From Eutrigla gurnardus (taxonomy: Eukaryota; Chordata; Actinopteri; Perciformes; Triglidae): a stretch of DNA of 64,000 bases. Positions within the stretch are counted from its first letter, which is position 1. Each line of letters opens with the position of its first letter. Made by a program: the position numbers and the translations under genes. The stretch covers positions 6,222,001-6,286,000 of the forward strand of contig OY741268.1 of the NCBI GenBank assembly GCA_963514095.1, in the 5' to 3' direction. Of this stretch, positions 11,839 to 22,547 are shown one piece after another. The notes beneath the pieces were generated by a model. That model had not been told where the DNA came from, searched no databases, and worked only from the letters and a program-made list of their open reading frames with translations.

Positions 11839-12399
11839 AGGAGTCATCACCTGGTTTTATACGTATCCAGCCCCCCTTGGATCGCTTTGGATCAATTCGT
11901 AAAACTTATTAGAAAAAAAAAAAAAAATTTTAATCAAACATTGAGCTTGTTCTGACCCTTTTTCGTACCGCGATTTTATCACGCGAGATTACGCGCGAGG
12001 TTTTGACTGGTCCGGATGTGCATTGTATAATATGTAATGAGGCGCGCGTTGATTCGCCGCAGGAAGGACAGAGCCGGGGGGGCTTGCCTGCATGCAGACT
12101 CCAAAACATAATGGCGGCGCTTCGGCGATTTCAGGTAGCGGACGGGGCGGGGTTGGGTGGTGAAAGAGGGGTGGGCTTATGCAAGTAGCCGCCACGGTGA
12201 CGTCACCGAAGGCGCAGAATCAAAATCTCGTGCTTTAGGAATGCACACCCTTGTGTGCTATTCCTGTTCGGAAAAAGAGCAGAAGCGAAAAAACGGCGCC
12301 ACTTTCAAACTCCAGCCTTTCAGGCAAGTTTCAACTGAGGTCAAACACAGATATGCATGTTTTAACAAGAGAAATTGCGATTTCCAGGTGATGACTCCT
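11839..12399. mobile_element. TTAA-flanked MITE, Kolobok-like
   Basis: The ends are perfect inverted repeats: AGGAGTCATCACCTGG at 11839-11854 and its reverse complement at 12384-12399. Both sides carry TTAA (11835-11838, 12400-12403), the target duplication of piggyBac and Kolobok. The AGG start favours Kolobok over piggyBac, whose ends usually start CCC. There is no transposase frame. It interrupts the L2 3' UTR. Confidence 0.88.
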
Positions 12400-12607
12400 T
12401 TAACCGTTTTATAACTTCACAGCACATCTTTTTAACTTATCTACTTAAGAATAACCTGCTTGTTTTAATGCACTCACTTGTAGCCTCCCTGTGTTTAATA
12501 GTACTTGTTTAAATGTATTGATTTTTAACTGTATATGTAAAGTGTCTTTGAGATCCCTTGAAAAGCGCTATACAAATAAAATGTATTATTTTATTATTTA
12601 TTATTAT

Positions 12608-13499
12608 TACATGCTAAATATTTAATGATTCAGTTTTTGTAATATTACAGTTTTAATGTAATACATTGAATATTTTAACTACTGTACTGACTGAAAATTT
12701 CATGTAAAAGATTATTGTGAAATATCCTCAACTCAAAACATACTTAGGAAATTCAAAATCGATACATCTAAAGATTTTCACTGTTTCAATTAAAGTAGGT
12801 CGCGAAACTTAATTACAAATAAAATACACACCAATATTGATTCTAAAAGCCCTTTATTTAATATATTGAGTTGTACATTTACAATATCAACCAATTATTC
12901 ACAAACAGTTCGTCAGAGACCCCCAAGGAAGAATTGAAAAACTAAAAATTCTATTTCTCCATGTGTCTATCTTGTCTGTTAGCTGTACTATCATGACGAG
13001 GTGATGGCGTTTCACTTTTGAAACAGGTGGAGAGCTGCTGGGCTGAGGGGGTTGTTTTTTTTTTAGCTTGTATTTTCCAATTCAGTTTTATATTGTTTTC
13101 CACAATGTTCTCCTGTCCCTGGGGGCTCTGTAGTTCCAATAATATTTGTAGTATTTGTGCACATGCATTACATTCTTAATTTAGCCTATTTAGCCCTCTT
13201 AATTTAACCTTAAATGTACAGTGTATTATCAAATAAAATCAAAACATACCACAAAAGGTAAATTAATCTGTACCAGAGGTGACAGTGCAATGTAGCAGAT
13301 CAAGAAGAATCCTCCTCCAAATTGCCAGTAATCAGCTGGATCTTTGGTGCACCTGGGGGAAGGGAAAAAGGACAAAGTAAGATCCACTGACAAGTCCTTA
13401 CTATAAAAAGGATTTTATTTGTTTTTCTATAATTATTAGTTGATGCAGAGTCAATTTGCCAATAGGAAGATGATTGACAGGTGCTCTCCTTCATGAAAT
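12608..13499. other. No gene seen; probably continuing CACTA-derived DNA
   Basis: AT-rich sequence follows the L2 tail. Short stretches such as TATTACAGTTTTAATG resemble CACTA interior sequence, but I cannot draw a boundary. Confidence 0.4.
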
Positions 13500-13819
13500 C
13501 ACGCCAGTCCCAGCGGCATGGGCGGGCATTGGCGGGCCGTGCCCGCCCACAGAGTCAGCCGTGCCCATAGATATGACCGTGCCTGCCCTGACAACGTCGG
13601 GCAGCGAAGCCCTATTGAAACTGTATCGTTTTTTATTCTTTTTTTTCTGCCACTTTGGTTGCCATTTTGGAGGCCTTAGCATCAAAATTAGCTTAAAAGA
13701 ATTGGTGTGCACATGGGGACTGGCGAAAATTGCGACATTTTTGAGGTCTCGGAATCGGCCACAAAAATGTGGCTCTCTAGCGCAACCTAACGCGTCTTAC
13801 GTTGGCCCCCACACACCGT

Positions 13820-15050
13820 AACTCCAATTGACACAAAATTTGGTACACATGTGCAGGCAAGTGTGCTCTACAAAAAAGCCTCTTGGAGTACTAAAGTCCG
13901 CCTACCGAAATGTTCCGCCATTTTGAATTTTGTGAAAAACACGTTTTTGCTCACTTCTCCTAAACCGTAGATCCGATTTTCACCAAATTTGCTGTGCATC
14001 ATCATTAGACCATGATGGGCAATCATCAAAAGCTTTGTAAAATGTCGTTGCGTTCAGAAGTTATTAGCCAATGAACAACAGAGGGGCGGGGCTCTAGAAA
14101 TCAATAGACATAACTCCACAATATTTAACCCAATCGTCACGAAACTCCCTGGAACATATCCTGAAAGTTTTATTAAAATTGACTACTCGGGGGCGCTACA
14201 GTAAATCAGCCATTTTGGGCCATTTTAGCCAATTGTAGGCTTTGTATTTTAAAGAACTCCTCCTACACCGTTAATCCGAATTATGCCAAACTCGCTGCCA
14301 CTGTTCAAGAGGCCTCAGCGATGCAAAATCATCGAAAGGTCTTACATAAGTCAAAGGACCTGGCCAGGGCGTAGCATTTTGTCCAGTGTACAGGAAGTTG
14401 GTTTAACTTCAGGATACAATGTCCAATCCGGTAAAAACTTGACATGTTTGATAAGAGTCTCACCCTGAACACGTAAGCACTGCAATTTTGACCTGAGGTC
14501 AGAGCGCCACCTGATGGTACCTGGAAATATCATGTTTTTACACTTTTACGGCTCCTTTTAGGATATTGAACACATTTAACTTTGACGTACCTGCATGAAA
14601 CTTTGTAGGTACATAGAACATGTAGAGGTGTACAAAAAAGCCTCTTGGACCCATGCCCTAAACCCAACAGGAAGTCAGCCATTTTGCATTTAATGTGAAA
14701 TTTTAAGCGATTTTTCGTCTCTTTCATGCAGTATATTTTAACAAACTCATCCTACACCGTTGATCTGATTCCTACCAAACTTTGTGAGCCTGTTCTAGAG
14801 GCCTCGACGATTAAAAATCATCAAAAGGTCTTACATAAATCCTACGGGAGCGCAATTACGGCGCCCTGAACATGGACGAATTTCATGCTTCGCCACAATA
14901 CTCTAAACTGTTATAACTTCAGTGTCCATCGGCCGATCTGGTTCAAACTTCTCACGTTTGATGAGAGGCCCACCCTGAACACGTCTGCACTGCAATATTG
15001 ACTTACAATCAGAGCGCCACCTATTGGCGACATAAAATGTCATGTTTTTA
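13820..15050. repeat. Degenerate tandem array, period about 500 bp
   Basis: Blocks recur at about 490-510-bp spacing. CCTACACCGTT occurs near 14262 and 14752. GAGGCCTC followed by a TCATCRAAAGGTCTTACATAA block occurs near 14310 and 14799. CACCCTGAACACGT occurs near 14460 and 14971. AGAGCGCCACCT occurs near 14503 and 15010. CAAAAAAGCCTCTTGGA occurs near 13874 and 14627. About two and a half diverged units fit. A short GTGCCCGCCC-type repeat lies just upstream at about 13530-13590. Confidence 0.75.
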
Positions 15051-15055
15051 CACCC

Positions 15056-16410
15056 TGTGACAGGACGAGCAGCCCGTCACGGCAGCAATGCGCTGTCTTC
15101 ATTAAAAGACTGTGTGTTTATGTTTATGTTGCTGTATTTTTTAGTTTTCCTCTGTTTATAGTCTGTTACCATCCTCCACGTTAACCGGTTCAAGTCATAT
15201 TTCACCTGTTACTCCTGCAGCTGTTTAGAGCGTGCGCACCAGATAAATATCAACACTGCAGGGGCGATCGTCAATAATACATTTCCTTTTCCATTTCATA
15301 TGTAACAAATAACCACGCTACACTTTTTTTTCATTTCGCATGTATTGTTATTTTCATAGAGATCCGAACGTTTGAAATAGAGTAAAAGTAAGAGCAAAAG
15401 TAAATATTGTTTAGGCTGCTGGGTTTGATTTGACTCTGTCATTGTTTAGCATTAAATAAAATCTGATTTGTCCATGAGTTTTAGGCTGATTACAAGTCTT
15501 TACAAATAAATATATATAAATATACGTAAGGGTAATTTCACTGCCTCATTTAGTTGTGCTGAAGCACCCCTGTCAAACTGGCAGTTTGGTTTCTACCAAT
15601 TAGGGTAATCAGTGCAGGGCCTATTTAAGGCCAGGTGTTCAAGGAGAAAAGAGGGCTGGTGGAAAACAGGTGACTGTCCAGGCTTGGTTCTCAGCACATG
15701 GGAATCTCAACCTCAAGAGATGAAGCTTAAGTATTTGTTGTTGTTTTTTTGACTCTCATGTCATTTTTGATTGTTGAAATGTTACCTTTTTATTTGAATG
15801 AATTGCCATTTTGGCCTTTTTTTGGGAGAAAATAAAAAGTATCCCTCTTCTCTACCGAACCTCCGTGTCCTCTGAGTGCTGTGTCAACTCTCTCACACCA
15901 TAAGGTTGCATCTGCCTTTAACGCATCCGTAAAAGGTCCCAGTGTCGTGGAAATTTGCACCCCAGTCGAGCACGACGACTTCAATCGTCTGATACAATGA
16001 TCAACACGACGATTCAGGCAAGAGAGGATACAAGGCAAGGGACGACCGGCAACGTGGCGGTGGCCGGGGACGACCCGCGCCATGGCGGTGGCAAGGCCAG
16101 GCGGTCCGACACGACGGGCGGTCCTAGCACTAACTGAGTTACGTGCCATGCGAGGGCCCGTTATCACTGCTCGCAGTTTTAATTTTATTTGGAAGGCGCG
16201 CACAGTTGTCATTGGCCAGTTTTCGTGAAGCCACATCAACCAATCACATTCAAAGCAACATGTCAAGACAGCCAATAGCAATTGTATCAGCGTGGTATCT
16301 TTTTCTTTATCAAGAAAAGATGATGAAGAAAAGAAATGTTTATTTATTTTTATTTGTAGGCGGGTATATATTTAATTAGCATCTCTCTCTCTCTCTCTCT
16401 CTCTCTGTCA
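15056..16410 (+). mobile_element. Probable solo LTR, 1.36 kb, with 5-bp TSD
   Basis: The element starts TGTGACAG and ends CTCTGTCA (TG...CA), and is flanked by CACCC at 15051-15055 and 16411-16415. A TATA-like CCTATTTAAGG lies at about 15619 and a polyadenylation signal AATAAA at about 15830, both in plus orientation. No gag or pol is present. It contains a (CT)n run near its right end (16382-16406). A second element may be merged into its distal half, because the GC-rich block at 16010-16130 differs in composition. Confidence 0.6.
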
Positions 16411-16960
16411 CACCCGATCTACTGCATTATGTGTAAAGCACTATATAGACAAAGATGAGTTGACTTCACTTGATTTAAGCAAAATATCAAAAGCATCAAT
16501 ATTTTTACTGGTACTTGCATTACTTGCTGAACAGCAGATAAAGGCCTATTCCAGTTTAATGTAACATAGATAGAAATTATTTTAATTGTAATGTATAAAT
16601 GCTAACCCACTCATATTATTTTATTTTGCGATAATCATTGTTATTTAAGGATCATCCGAATTCAAGCTTTACCGTCAACAAGTTTTCCGATTGCACGTGA
16701 AAGTGTCATTGACCTGTTTTTGACCTCCCCACACATTACGCTGCCTTCAGCCACTGAAAGACGTGCCATACCTGTCTGCACCGACAGCCTGACCTGTACG
16801 TATTTTTTTTAGAATCATTGCTATTATATCCAGAATTACAGTTTGAATATTAAGTAATACCACATACTACTAGTGAACTAATAAGATTTACCTTAACCTT
16901 ACAGAGAAAAACGTTAGTATGGACATAAATCTTAATATAATGAGCTACATATTTAATTAC
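16411..16960. mobile_element. CACTA-like DNA left of the long-TIR transposon
   Basis: The last 81 bases (16880-16960) are the first part of a repeat of about 120 bp (AATAAGATTTACC...ACATATTTAATT) that resumes right of the insertion at 22048. 16411-16879 shows no gene. Confidence 0.5.
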
Positions 16961-17507
16961 TACCCAGGGGGCCAAGCAAAAAAACAGACACGGAGCGTTG
17001 TAAAAGGTTTGACACCAGAAATGATATCTAGGACCTTCAAGGAATAAAACCTGGGTGGACAACCCGGTCAACTAGCTGCTGGAAAGCTACAGGGGGCCAA
17101 AACCCCTCTATTTGGGTAATTTTCCTGGCGAAATTATGTAAATGCAAATATTTAGGTACTACAATGGAATAAATAGTCATACAACTATAAAATTTGACAG
17201 AGAGTATCATGACACATAGGGGGAGGCATGGAAACAAGATTCTGGGGCTTGTTGCAACTCAATTTTAAGATATCACCCTCAACATCCCAAAAAAGACAAA
17301 AAAAAGTACTGTTCGCCTGACAAATTCTCATGAACATTATTATTTTTCAGCACTTTATGGAGAATATCTATGCCCAACATGTATATACAAAACTTCCTTA
17401 ATTCATAAGCTTCCATTTCAGTCCAAGATGGCCTTTCTATCTCAAAAGCCTCACTTGCTGTGGCCAACGGTCTTCTCTCTATCCCAAATCGAGAATTGTG
17501 CTGAAAT
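16961..17507. repeat. Left terminal inverted repeat of the 5.1-kb transposon
   Basis: This matches the reverse complement of 21491-22047. By eye the inner part (17000-17507) differs at one base (G/C near 17424). Close to the tip the two arms differ by a replacement of about 10-15 bases before the shared GCCCCCTGGGTA end. Confidence 0.93.
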
Positions 17508-17537
17508 TGTGCTGACTCACTCTTCAACTTCACAGCT

Positions 17538-20500
17538 ATGCTGTTTAATGACAAGATACCAGAACTCGGTGCAGAGGGAAGAGTCATTGTTGATCAGCCA
17601 ACAGCAGAGAAAGCTATCATTATGTCACAGCATATCCTACAGCATGTCTCGAGGGTAACAACACCTTTGGGCATAGCCACTGCCTACCACATATTCGATC
17701 AGACACGTAGTAAATCGTTGATTATGCTGAACAACAGGCTGGGGCTTGGGATCAGTTATGAAAGTCTGCAGCGTCAGCTGACTGCACACAGTGAGAAGAT
17801 CATGCAGCAGGTTGAAACTGTTGGTGTTTATGTCCCAGAGACAATGACTAAAAACTGCAAGATTCCCCATGTGTTTGCCATGGACAATCTGGACTGGAAG
17901 AAGAAGACACTAGATGGTGGGAGTTTCAATGCCACCTCTGCAATCATAATTGAAAACAAACAGATTGAGAGATTCCAAGAGGGTGCCAGTCTTCCCACTT
18001 CCACTCGTGACAGAAGAAAGACTCTCCATGATGTTGCTGACCCACCTGTTCCCATGTGTTACATCTCAGCTAAAGACAGGCAGAGGTCCAGGTCACTTGA
18101 GCACATTGAGAAGCTAGAGAGTCTGGCAACTTCCTCAGATGGTACAGCTGAAGACCTGTTGCTTATATGGCGCCTAGCAAGAATGGTTACAACTTCACAG
18201 CTGTTGAATTCTCCTCCAGATGCAGTACTGCCTGGATTTTCTGCCTTCTGTGCAGACCTCCATCCACATAGACAGGCCAGCACCATTGGTTATCTTCCTC
18301 TCATCCCAGCATCTCCAACTGATCCCGCAGTGATGAAAGAAGAGATGAAACGGCTGGTCAATACATCACATGCACTGGGAGACAAGTATACCATTATCAC
18401 TGGAGACCAGGCTACATATGAACTTGCAGTTACCATCAGAGACAAGCACAGAGATGACTTTGACAGTGTAATCTTGCTGCTAGGGGGCTTTCACCAAGCT
18501 CATAACTATATGAAGGCTGTTTGCAAAATCATCAGGGATGCAGGTGCAGAAGATCTTCTTGTCGCAGCTGGTCTATGTCAGGAAGGGACTGTCAAGAAGA
18601 TGTTTGGTGAGAAGGCTGACTACTATCAAACACTACATGCCCTCAGGATCCTCAGTGAGGCAATGTGGCGCTTGTACTGGGAAGCATTTGAGACATGGGC
18701 AGCAGACAGAGAAACAGAACACTGGCAATCACAGGTCGAAAATGTTGTGAAGAGGTTGTTTGAGAAAGATGCTACTGCCACTCAGAAGTTGGAGATCATC
18801 CAGATGTCACATCCACAGTTATCAGTTCTACGGGAGCAGATGTTGCTTTTTCAGAAATCACTGAGTGAACAACCAACATCCGTTTTCTGGTCAATCTTCC
18901 TGGAGATGTCCGACATTCTTCACAGGTTCATTTACTACCAACGAGAAGGCAACTGGGTAGGCCATCTCTCTGAATCAGCACAAATGCTGCCTTACCTCAC
19001 TGCAGCAGGTCACTATAAATATGGGCAGCAATCTTTGCCTCTGTATTTGGCCGAGATGAAGAAACTACCTGAAACAGCTCCAGAGGTACATGAAGCACTG
19101 ATGGCAGGTGCATTTGTTGGGAGGAGAGCAGATGGCAGTCACAATGGGGTCTCCCCTGACATGCTTCTGGAGCAGACATATAATGCAGATGCCAAGGAGG
19201 CAAGCGGTTTAGATGGCATTACACTCAACCCTGCTGCCCGGATGAAGTGGCTTTTCACAAAACCACTCACTGCAGCCATCTCTGCAGAGCTCAAGTCTAT
19301 GTTGCACATCCATTCCTCCAGCCCACACCATGAATCTGGTTGGAGTCGTGTCACCAGGGATGCAGAGATGGTAGTCAAGGTCATGGCAGCAGTAGAGACC
19401 AACCCATTCACAACAGCCACGCCATGCCTGATCAACATATCAACTGGACAATGTGCAGATTCCACAGTCAAGGACAACCTGACAAATGTGAAAGTACTTG
19501 GTTTGAAGGCTCTGTCAGAGTCACTGTCCAGTGATCAGAAGAAGACAACTATTGTGAAGCTTAACACCTTCCACACACAAAACACGAAAGTCTCAAAGAA
19601 GTCTGAGGGTAAAACATCTTCATCTGGCAAGAGCAATGAAGTTACTGCCCTTCTGCGCATGACACAGATCATTGCTAGTGGTGGCGAACTCAACATTGTG
19701 GACTTCATCGGCAACCATGAGTGCAGTGACTTTCCCCCATCCCTCTTCCAGGAAGATGGCAGTATGAGAAATGGTACCAAGGCAAGCCTAGTAAAGATTC
19801 TGAAAGAGGAGACCAAAGTGAACAGCATCCCTAATCTGCTTCAAGATGGCAAAAAGACAGCAGTAGTAGTTGATGCTATGTGTGCCATACGACACTGGTC
19901 TTTTCAAAAAGGTGAACTATTTGGAACCATTGCTAAGCGATACAAAAGCTTGCTGCTGAATGATGTGCCTGCTTGCACTCAGATCATACACTTCTGTTGT
20001 GACAGGTACAGTGGGCCCAGCCTTAAATCAGCTGAGCAGGAGAAGAGATACGCCCGATCAAAACCAGCCAAAGTGTATGAAGTCAGTGAGCAGTTCACAG
20101 CTCCAGACCCAAATGAGTTTTTTGCAGTCTCAGCTAACAAAGCAAATCTTCTGAGCTTCCTCTGTGATAAATGGTGTGAGAATGAGCAACTGGGGCCTGT
20201 TCTTGGCCCAACTCATCTCTACCTGGGTGGTGGTTTCAAAGAAGAGACCAAGAGTGTGGTGCTGACAGAAGGGTCTGTTATGCATGTTCCTGCTCTGGAG
20301 TCTACACAGCAGGAGGCTGACACCAGGATCATACTCCACACCCTCTACAGTGTCCAGAATGAAGGAGTTGACAGAGTTGTCATACATGCAAATGACACTG
20401 ACGTCATTACCATGTGTCTGTACTATGGTGCAACGCATCTAAGTGATCTAGCAGAGCTGTGGGTGAGAACAGCCCAAAATGCATACCTGCCTATCCATGA

Positions 20501-21173
20501 AATGGTTGTGGCACTGGGACCTTCACAGTGTTGTGCAATGCCATTTGTCCACAGTCTGAGTGGCAGAGATACAACTAGTTACCCATATTTCACTGGGAAG
20601 AAGGCATGGTTTAAGAACAGCATGATTCTGGACATACCTGCACTTAAAGAATTTGGTGAGAACTCAACCGATGCCATAACAGATGACGTCCTGAAGCAGG
20701 CACGGGACCTCACCATAGCTGTGTATACAGCCACAGCAGATCACTTTGAGGATTCAGACCTGGGCAAACTAAGAGCATACAAGTTCCTGAACAACAAATC
20801 AACACTCTTAAAGCTACTACCCCCAACAGAAGATGCATTTCTCCTGCACCTGAAAAGGGCTGCTCTAGCAACACTCATTGACAAGAGTGCACACATATCC
20901 AAGCCAGATATTCCCTTATGCACAGAATTTGGATGGTCTATGGATAATGGAAAAACAGTTCCTATCCCTTCTACAAAGCCAGCCTGGCCTGTGTCAATGA
21001 ACAAGACAATCTCATGTGGATGTGTCAAAGGCTGCCAGAAGAACTGTTCCTGTGCAAAGAAGGCAGTTCCATGCTACATAGGGTGCCGTTGCCAGGGACT
21101 GACAACCAGATGCAACAGATTAAACACTGTGACATTGGAGCTCAGTGACAGCAGCAGTGAATCAGAAAACTAG
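17538..21173 (+). CDS. Putative transposase with nuclease-like and CXC domains
   Basis: This single 1211-codon frame begins 30 bp inside the left TIR and ends 317 bp before the right TIR. Seen: an N-terminal half with FAMDNLDW (D116/D119), TGDQ (D290), GGFHQAHNYM (H319, H322) and a conserved-looking AGHYKYGQQ...GRRADGSHN...EQTYNADAKEASG block (490-556), which could form a DDE-type core. A middle region with VVVDAMC (D779), QQEADTR (E926, D928), HANDTDV (D953, D955) and LSGRDTTSYP (D1011) has the acidic-residue layout of FEN/XPG- or PIN-type nucleases. A C-terminal cluster at 1160-1192 (C-x-C, C-x3-C-x-C, C-x3-C-x-C) resembles the tesmin/TSO1 CXC motif. Known: Academ transposons are described with an XPG-like nuclease, a Cys8 finger and 3-4-bp TSDs. 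Inferred: Academ-like. TTCACAG just before the ATG could be a splice acceptor, so an exon inside the TIR is possible. Confidence 0.85.
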   Translation: MLFNDKIPELGAEGRVIVDQPTAEKAIIMSQHILQHVSRVTTPLGIATAYHIFDQTRSKSLIMLNNRLGLGISYESLQRQLTAHSEKIMQQVETVGVYVPETMTKNCKIPHVFAMDNLDWKKKTLDGGSFNATSAIIIENKQIERFQEGASLPTSTRDRRKTLHDVADPPVPMCYISAKDRQRSRSLEHIEKLESLATSSDGTAEDLLLIWRLARMVTTSQLLNSPPDAVLPGFSAFCADLHPHRQASTIGYLPLIPASPTDPAVMKEEMKRLVNTSHALGDKYTIITGDQATYELAVTIRDKHRDDFDSVILLLGGFHQAHNYMKAVCKIIRDAGAEDLLVAAGLCQEGTVKKMFGEKADYYQTLHALRILSEAMWRLYWEAFETWAADRETEHWQSQVENVVKRLFEKDATATQKLEIIQMSHPQLSVLREQMLLFQKSLSEQPTSVFWSIFLEMSDILHRFIYYQREGNWVGHLSESAQMLPYLTAAGHYKYGQQSLPLYLAEMKKLPETAPEVHEALMAGAFVGRRADGSHNGVSPDMLLEQTYNADAKEASGLDGITLNPAARMKWLFTKPLTAAISAELKSMLHIHSSSPHHESGWSRVTRDAEMVVKVMAAVETNPFTTATPCLINISTGQCADSTVKDNLTNVKVLGLKALSESLSSDQKKTTIVKLNTFHTQNTKVSKKSEGKTSSSGKSNEVTALLRMTQIIASGGELNIVDFIGNHECSDFPPSLFQEDGSMRNGTKASLVKILKEETKVNSIPNLLQDGKKTAVVVDAMCAIRHWSFQKGELFGTIAKRYKSLLLNDVPACTQIIHFCCDRYSGPSLKSAEQEKRYARSKPAKVYEVSEQFTAPDPNEFFAVSANKANLLSFLCDKWCENEQLGPVLGPTHLYLGGGFKEETKSVVLTEGSVMHVPALESTQQEADTRIILHTLYSVQNEGVDRVVIHANDTDVITMCLYYGATHLSDLAELWVRTAQNAYLPIHEMVVALGPSQCCAMPFVHSLSGRDTTSYPYFTGKKAWFKNSMILDIPALKEFGENSTDAITDDVLKQARDLTIAVYTATADHFEDSDLGKLRAYKFLNNKSTLLKLLPPTEDAFLLHLKRAALATLIDKSAHISKPDIPLCTEFGWSMDNGKTVPIPSTKPAWPVSMNKTISCGCVKGCQKNCSCAKKAVPCYIGCRCQGLTTRCNRLNTVTLELSDSSSESEN

Positions 21174-21337
21174 GTACTAACACCAAAACGTGTTGTACCT
21201 GCTGTAATTTGGACATATATATGTCATGTTTTTTTTAAATCCTATTATTATTAAATCCTATTAAATCCCAATCCTATGTTCTAGTTCTGGCCATGAGGAT
21301 GGTTATTCTATGTTCAATTTATGAACATTTAAATGAA

Positions 21338-21343
21338 AATAAA
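21338..21343 (+). promoter_or_regulatory. Polyadenylation signal AATAAA of the transposase gene
   Basis: AATAAA lies 165 bp after the stop codon and before the right TIR, a plausible 3' end for the transposase transcript. Confidence 0.6.
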
Positions 21344-21490
21344 TGTTTTGCTGCCAGGAATTTTGTTTCTTCATTGATCAATATTGCATATTTTTCATAA
21401 ACACTGAGGCATTGATTTGTACAAATGATAGAAGAAAAAATGAAGAAACAGCACTTAACCCCATCTGGTAGAACACTGACTGGAAATTCT

Positions 21491-22047
21491 ATTTCAGCAC
21501 AATTCTCGATTTGGGATAGAGAGAAGACCGTTGGCCACAGCAAGTGAGGCTTTTGAGATAGAAAGGCCATCTTGGACTCAAATGGAAGCTTATGAATTAA
21601 GGAAGTTTTGTATATACATGTTGGGCATAGATATTCTCCATAAAGTGCTGAAAAATAATAATGTTCATGAGAATTTGTCAGGCGAACAGTACTTTTTTTT
21701 GTCTTTTTTGGGATGTTGAGGGTGATATCTTAAAATTGAGTTGCAACAAGCCCCAGAATCTTGTTTCCATGCCTCCCCCTATGTGTCATGATACTCTCTG
21801 TCAAATTTTATAGTTGTATGACTATTTATTCCATTGTAGTACCTAAATATTTGCATTTACATAATTTCGCCAGGAAAATTACCCAAATAGAGGGGTTTTG
21901 GCCCCCTGTAGCTTTCCAGCAGCTAGTTGACCGGGTTGTCCACCCAGGTTTTATTCCTTGAAGGTCCTAGATATCATTTCTGGTGTCAAACCTTTTACAA
22001 CGCTCCGTGTCTGTTTTCCAAAAAAATGGGATTTTGCCCCCTGGGTA
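21491..22047. repeat. Right terminal inverted repeat of the 5.1-kb transposon
   Basis: Inverted copy of 16961-17507. It contains an outward-pointing 62-codon frame (21531-21719), mirrored on the minus strand of the left TIR. Since both arms are copies of one sequence, this is not independent evidence for a gene. Confidence 0.93.
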
Positions 22048-22547
22048 TACAGAGTTTGAATGTAAAAGTACACATAAATCTAAAACTAATAAGATTTACC
22101 TTAAAATTACAGAGAAAAACATTAGATTGTTAGTATGGAAATAAACCTTCATATAACAAGCTACATATTTAATTGCAGGTTGAATGTATAATTGCATGCA
22201 AATGTGAAAATAAGATTTACTGTAAAATTACAGAGAAAAGTATTAAGATTGTTTTACGGACATAAACCTTTTTATTACAAGTTACATATTTAATTATAGA
22301 GAATTACTGTCATTTTACAATAATTTGTATTTAATTTAAGAAAACGGAAAGATACTGTTTAATTAATATAGTATTTTTCTGTAAAAAATGAGAAATAAAT
22401 GTAGTTTGTCATTACTGTCATAATACTTAAAATAACAGGCAGATTGTTCATTTACTGATAAAGTTTGTACACTATTTTCAAAGAACAGAAAAACTACTGT
22501 AAAAAATTAGTCATATACCGTAAAATTTTGATTTTTTTTTTACAGTG
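22048..22547. mobile_element. CACTA-like DNA with terminal TTTTTTACAGTG
   Basis: The repeat of about 120 bp interrupted at 16960 continues here, with unit starts near 22088 and 22209. The sequence ends in TTTTTTTTTACAGTG at 22547, the inverse of a CACTGTAAAAA terminus. It may pair with the CACTG end at 8033, but the 3-bp flanks (CTG and TGG) do not match. Confidence 0.6.

Larger units (their letters stand above)
8589..12607 (+). mobile_element. L2-clade LINE with both ORFs partly retained
   Basis: It begins inside the ORF1 coding region, contains a nearly complete ORF2 (endonuclease and RT), and ends with a 3' UTR tail reading GAAAAGCGCTATACAAATAA followed by short ATT repeats. The 3' UTR is interrupted by a TTAA element at 11839-12399. 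The insertion lies in CACTA-type DNA. Confidence 0.92.
16961..22047 (+). mobile_element. Long-TIR DNA transposon, 5.1 kb, apparently intact
   Basis: The termini read TACCCAGGGGGC and its inverse. The inverted repeats are about 547 bp (left) and 557 bp (right) and nearly identical. Three-base duplications TAC flank it at 16958-16960 and 22048-22050. The interrupted host is a tandem repeat whose other units show the uninterrupted sequence, which supports TAC as the duplication. Between the TIRs is one uninterrupted 1211-codon gene and an AATAAA signal at 21338-21343. High TIR identity and an open gene suggest recent activity. The superfamily is uncertain; see the CDS. Confidence 0.9.

Noticed and set aside
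16961..22047. Assignment of the long-TIR element to hAT, piggyBac, Kolobok or CACTA
   Set aside because: The TSD is 3 bp (TAC), the ends are not CACTG or TTAA-flanked, and the protein lacks hAT dimerisation or DUF4218 motifs.
8033..22547. A single giant CACTA element with CACTGTAAG at 8033 and TTACAGTG at 22547
   Set aside because: The ends are similar in style, but the 3-bp flanks differ (CTG versus TGG) and the interior could belong to more than one element. Kept as two CACTA-type regions.
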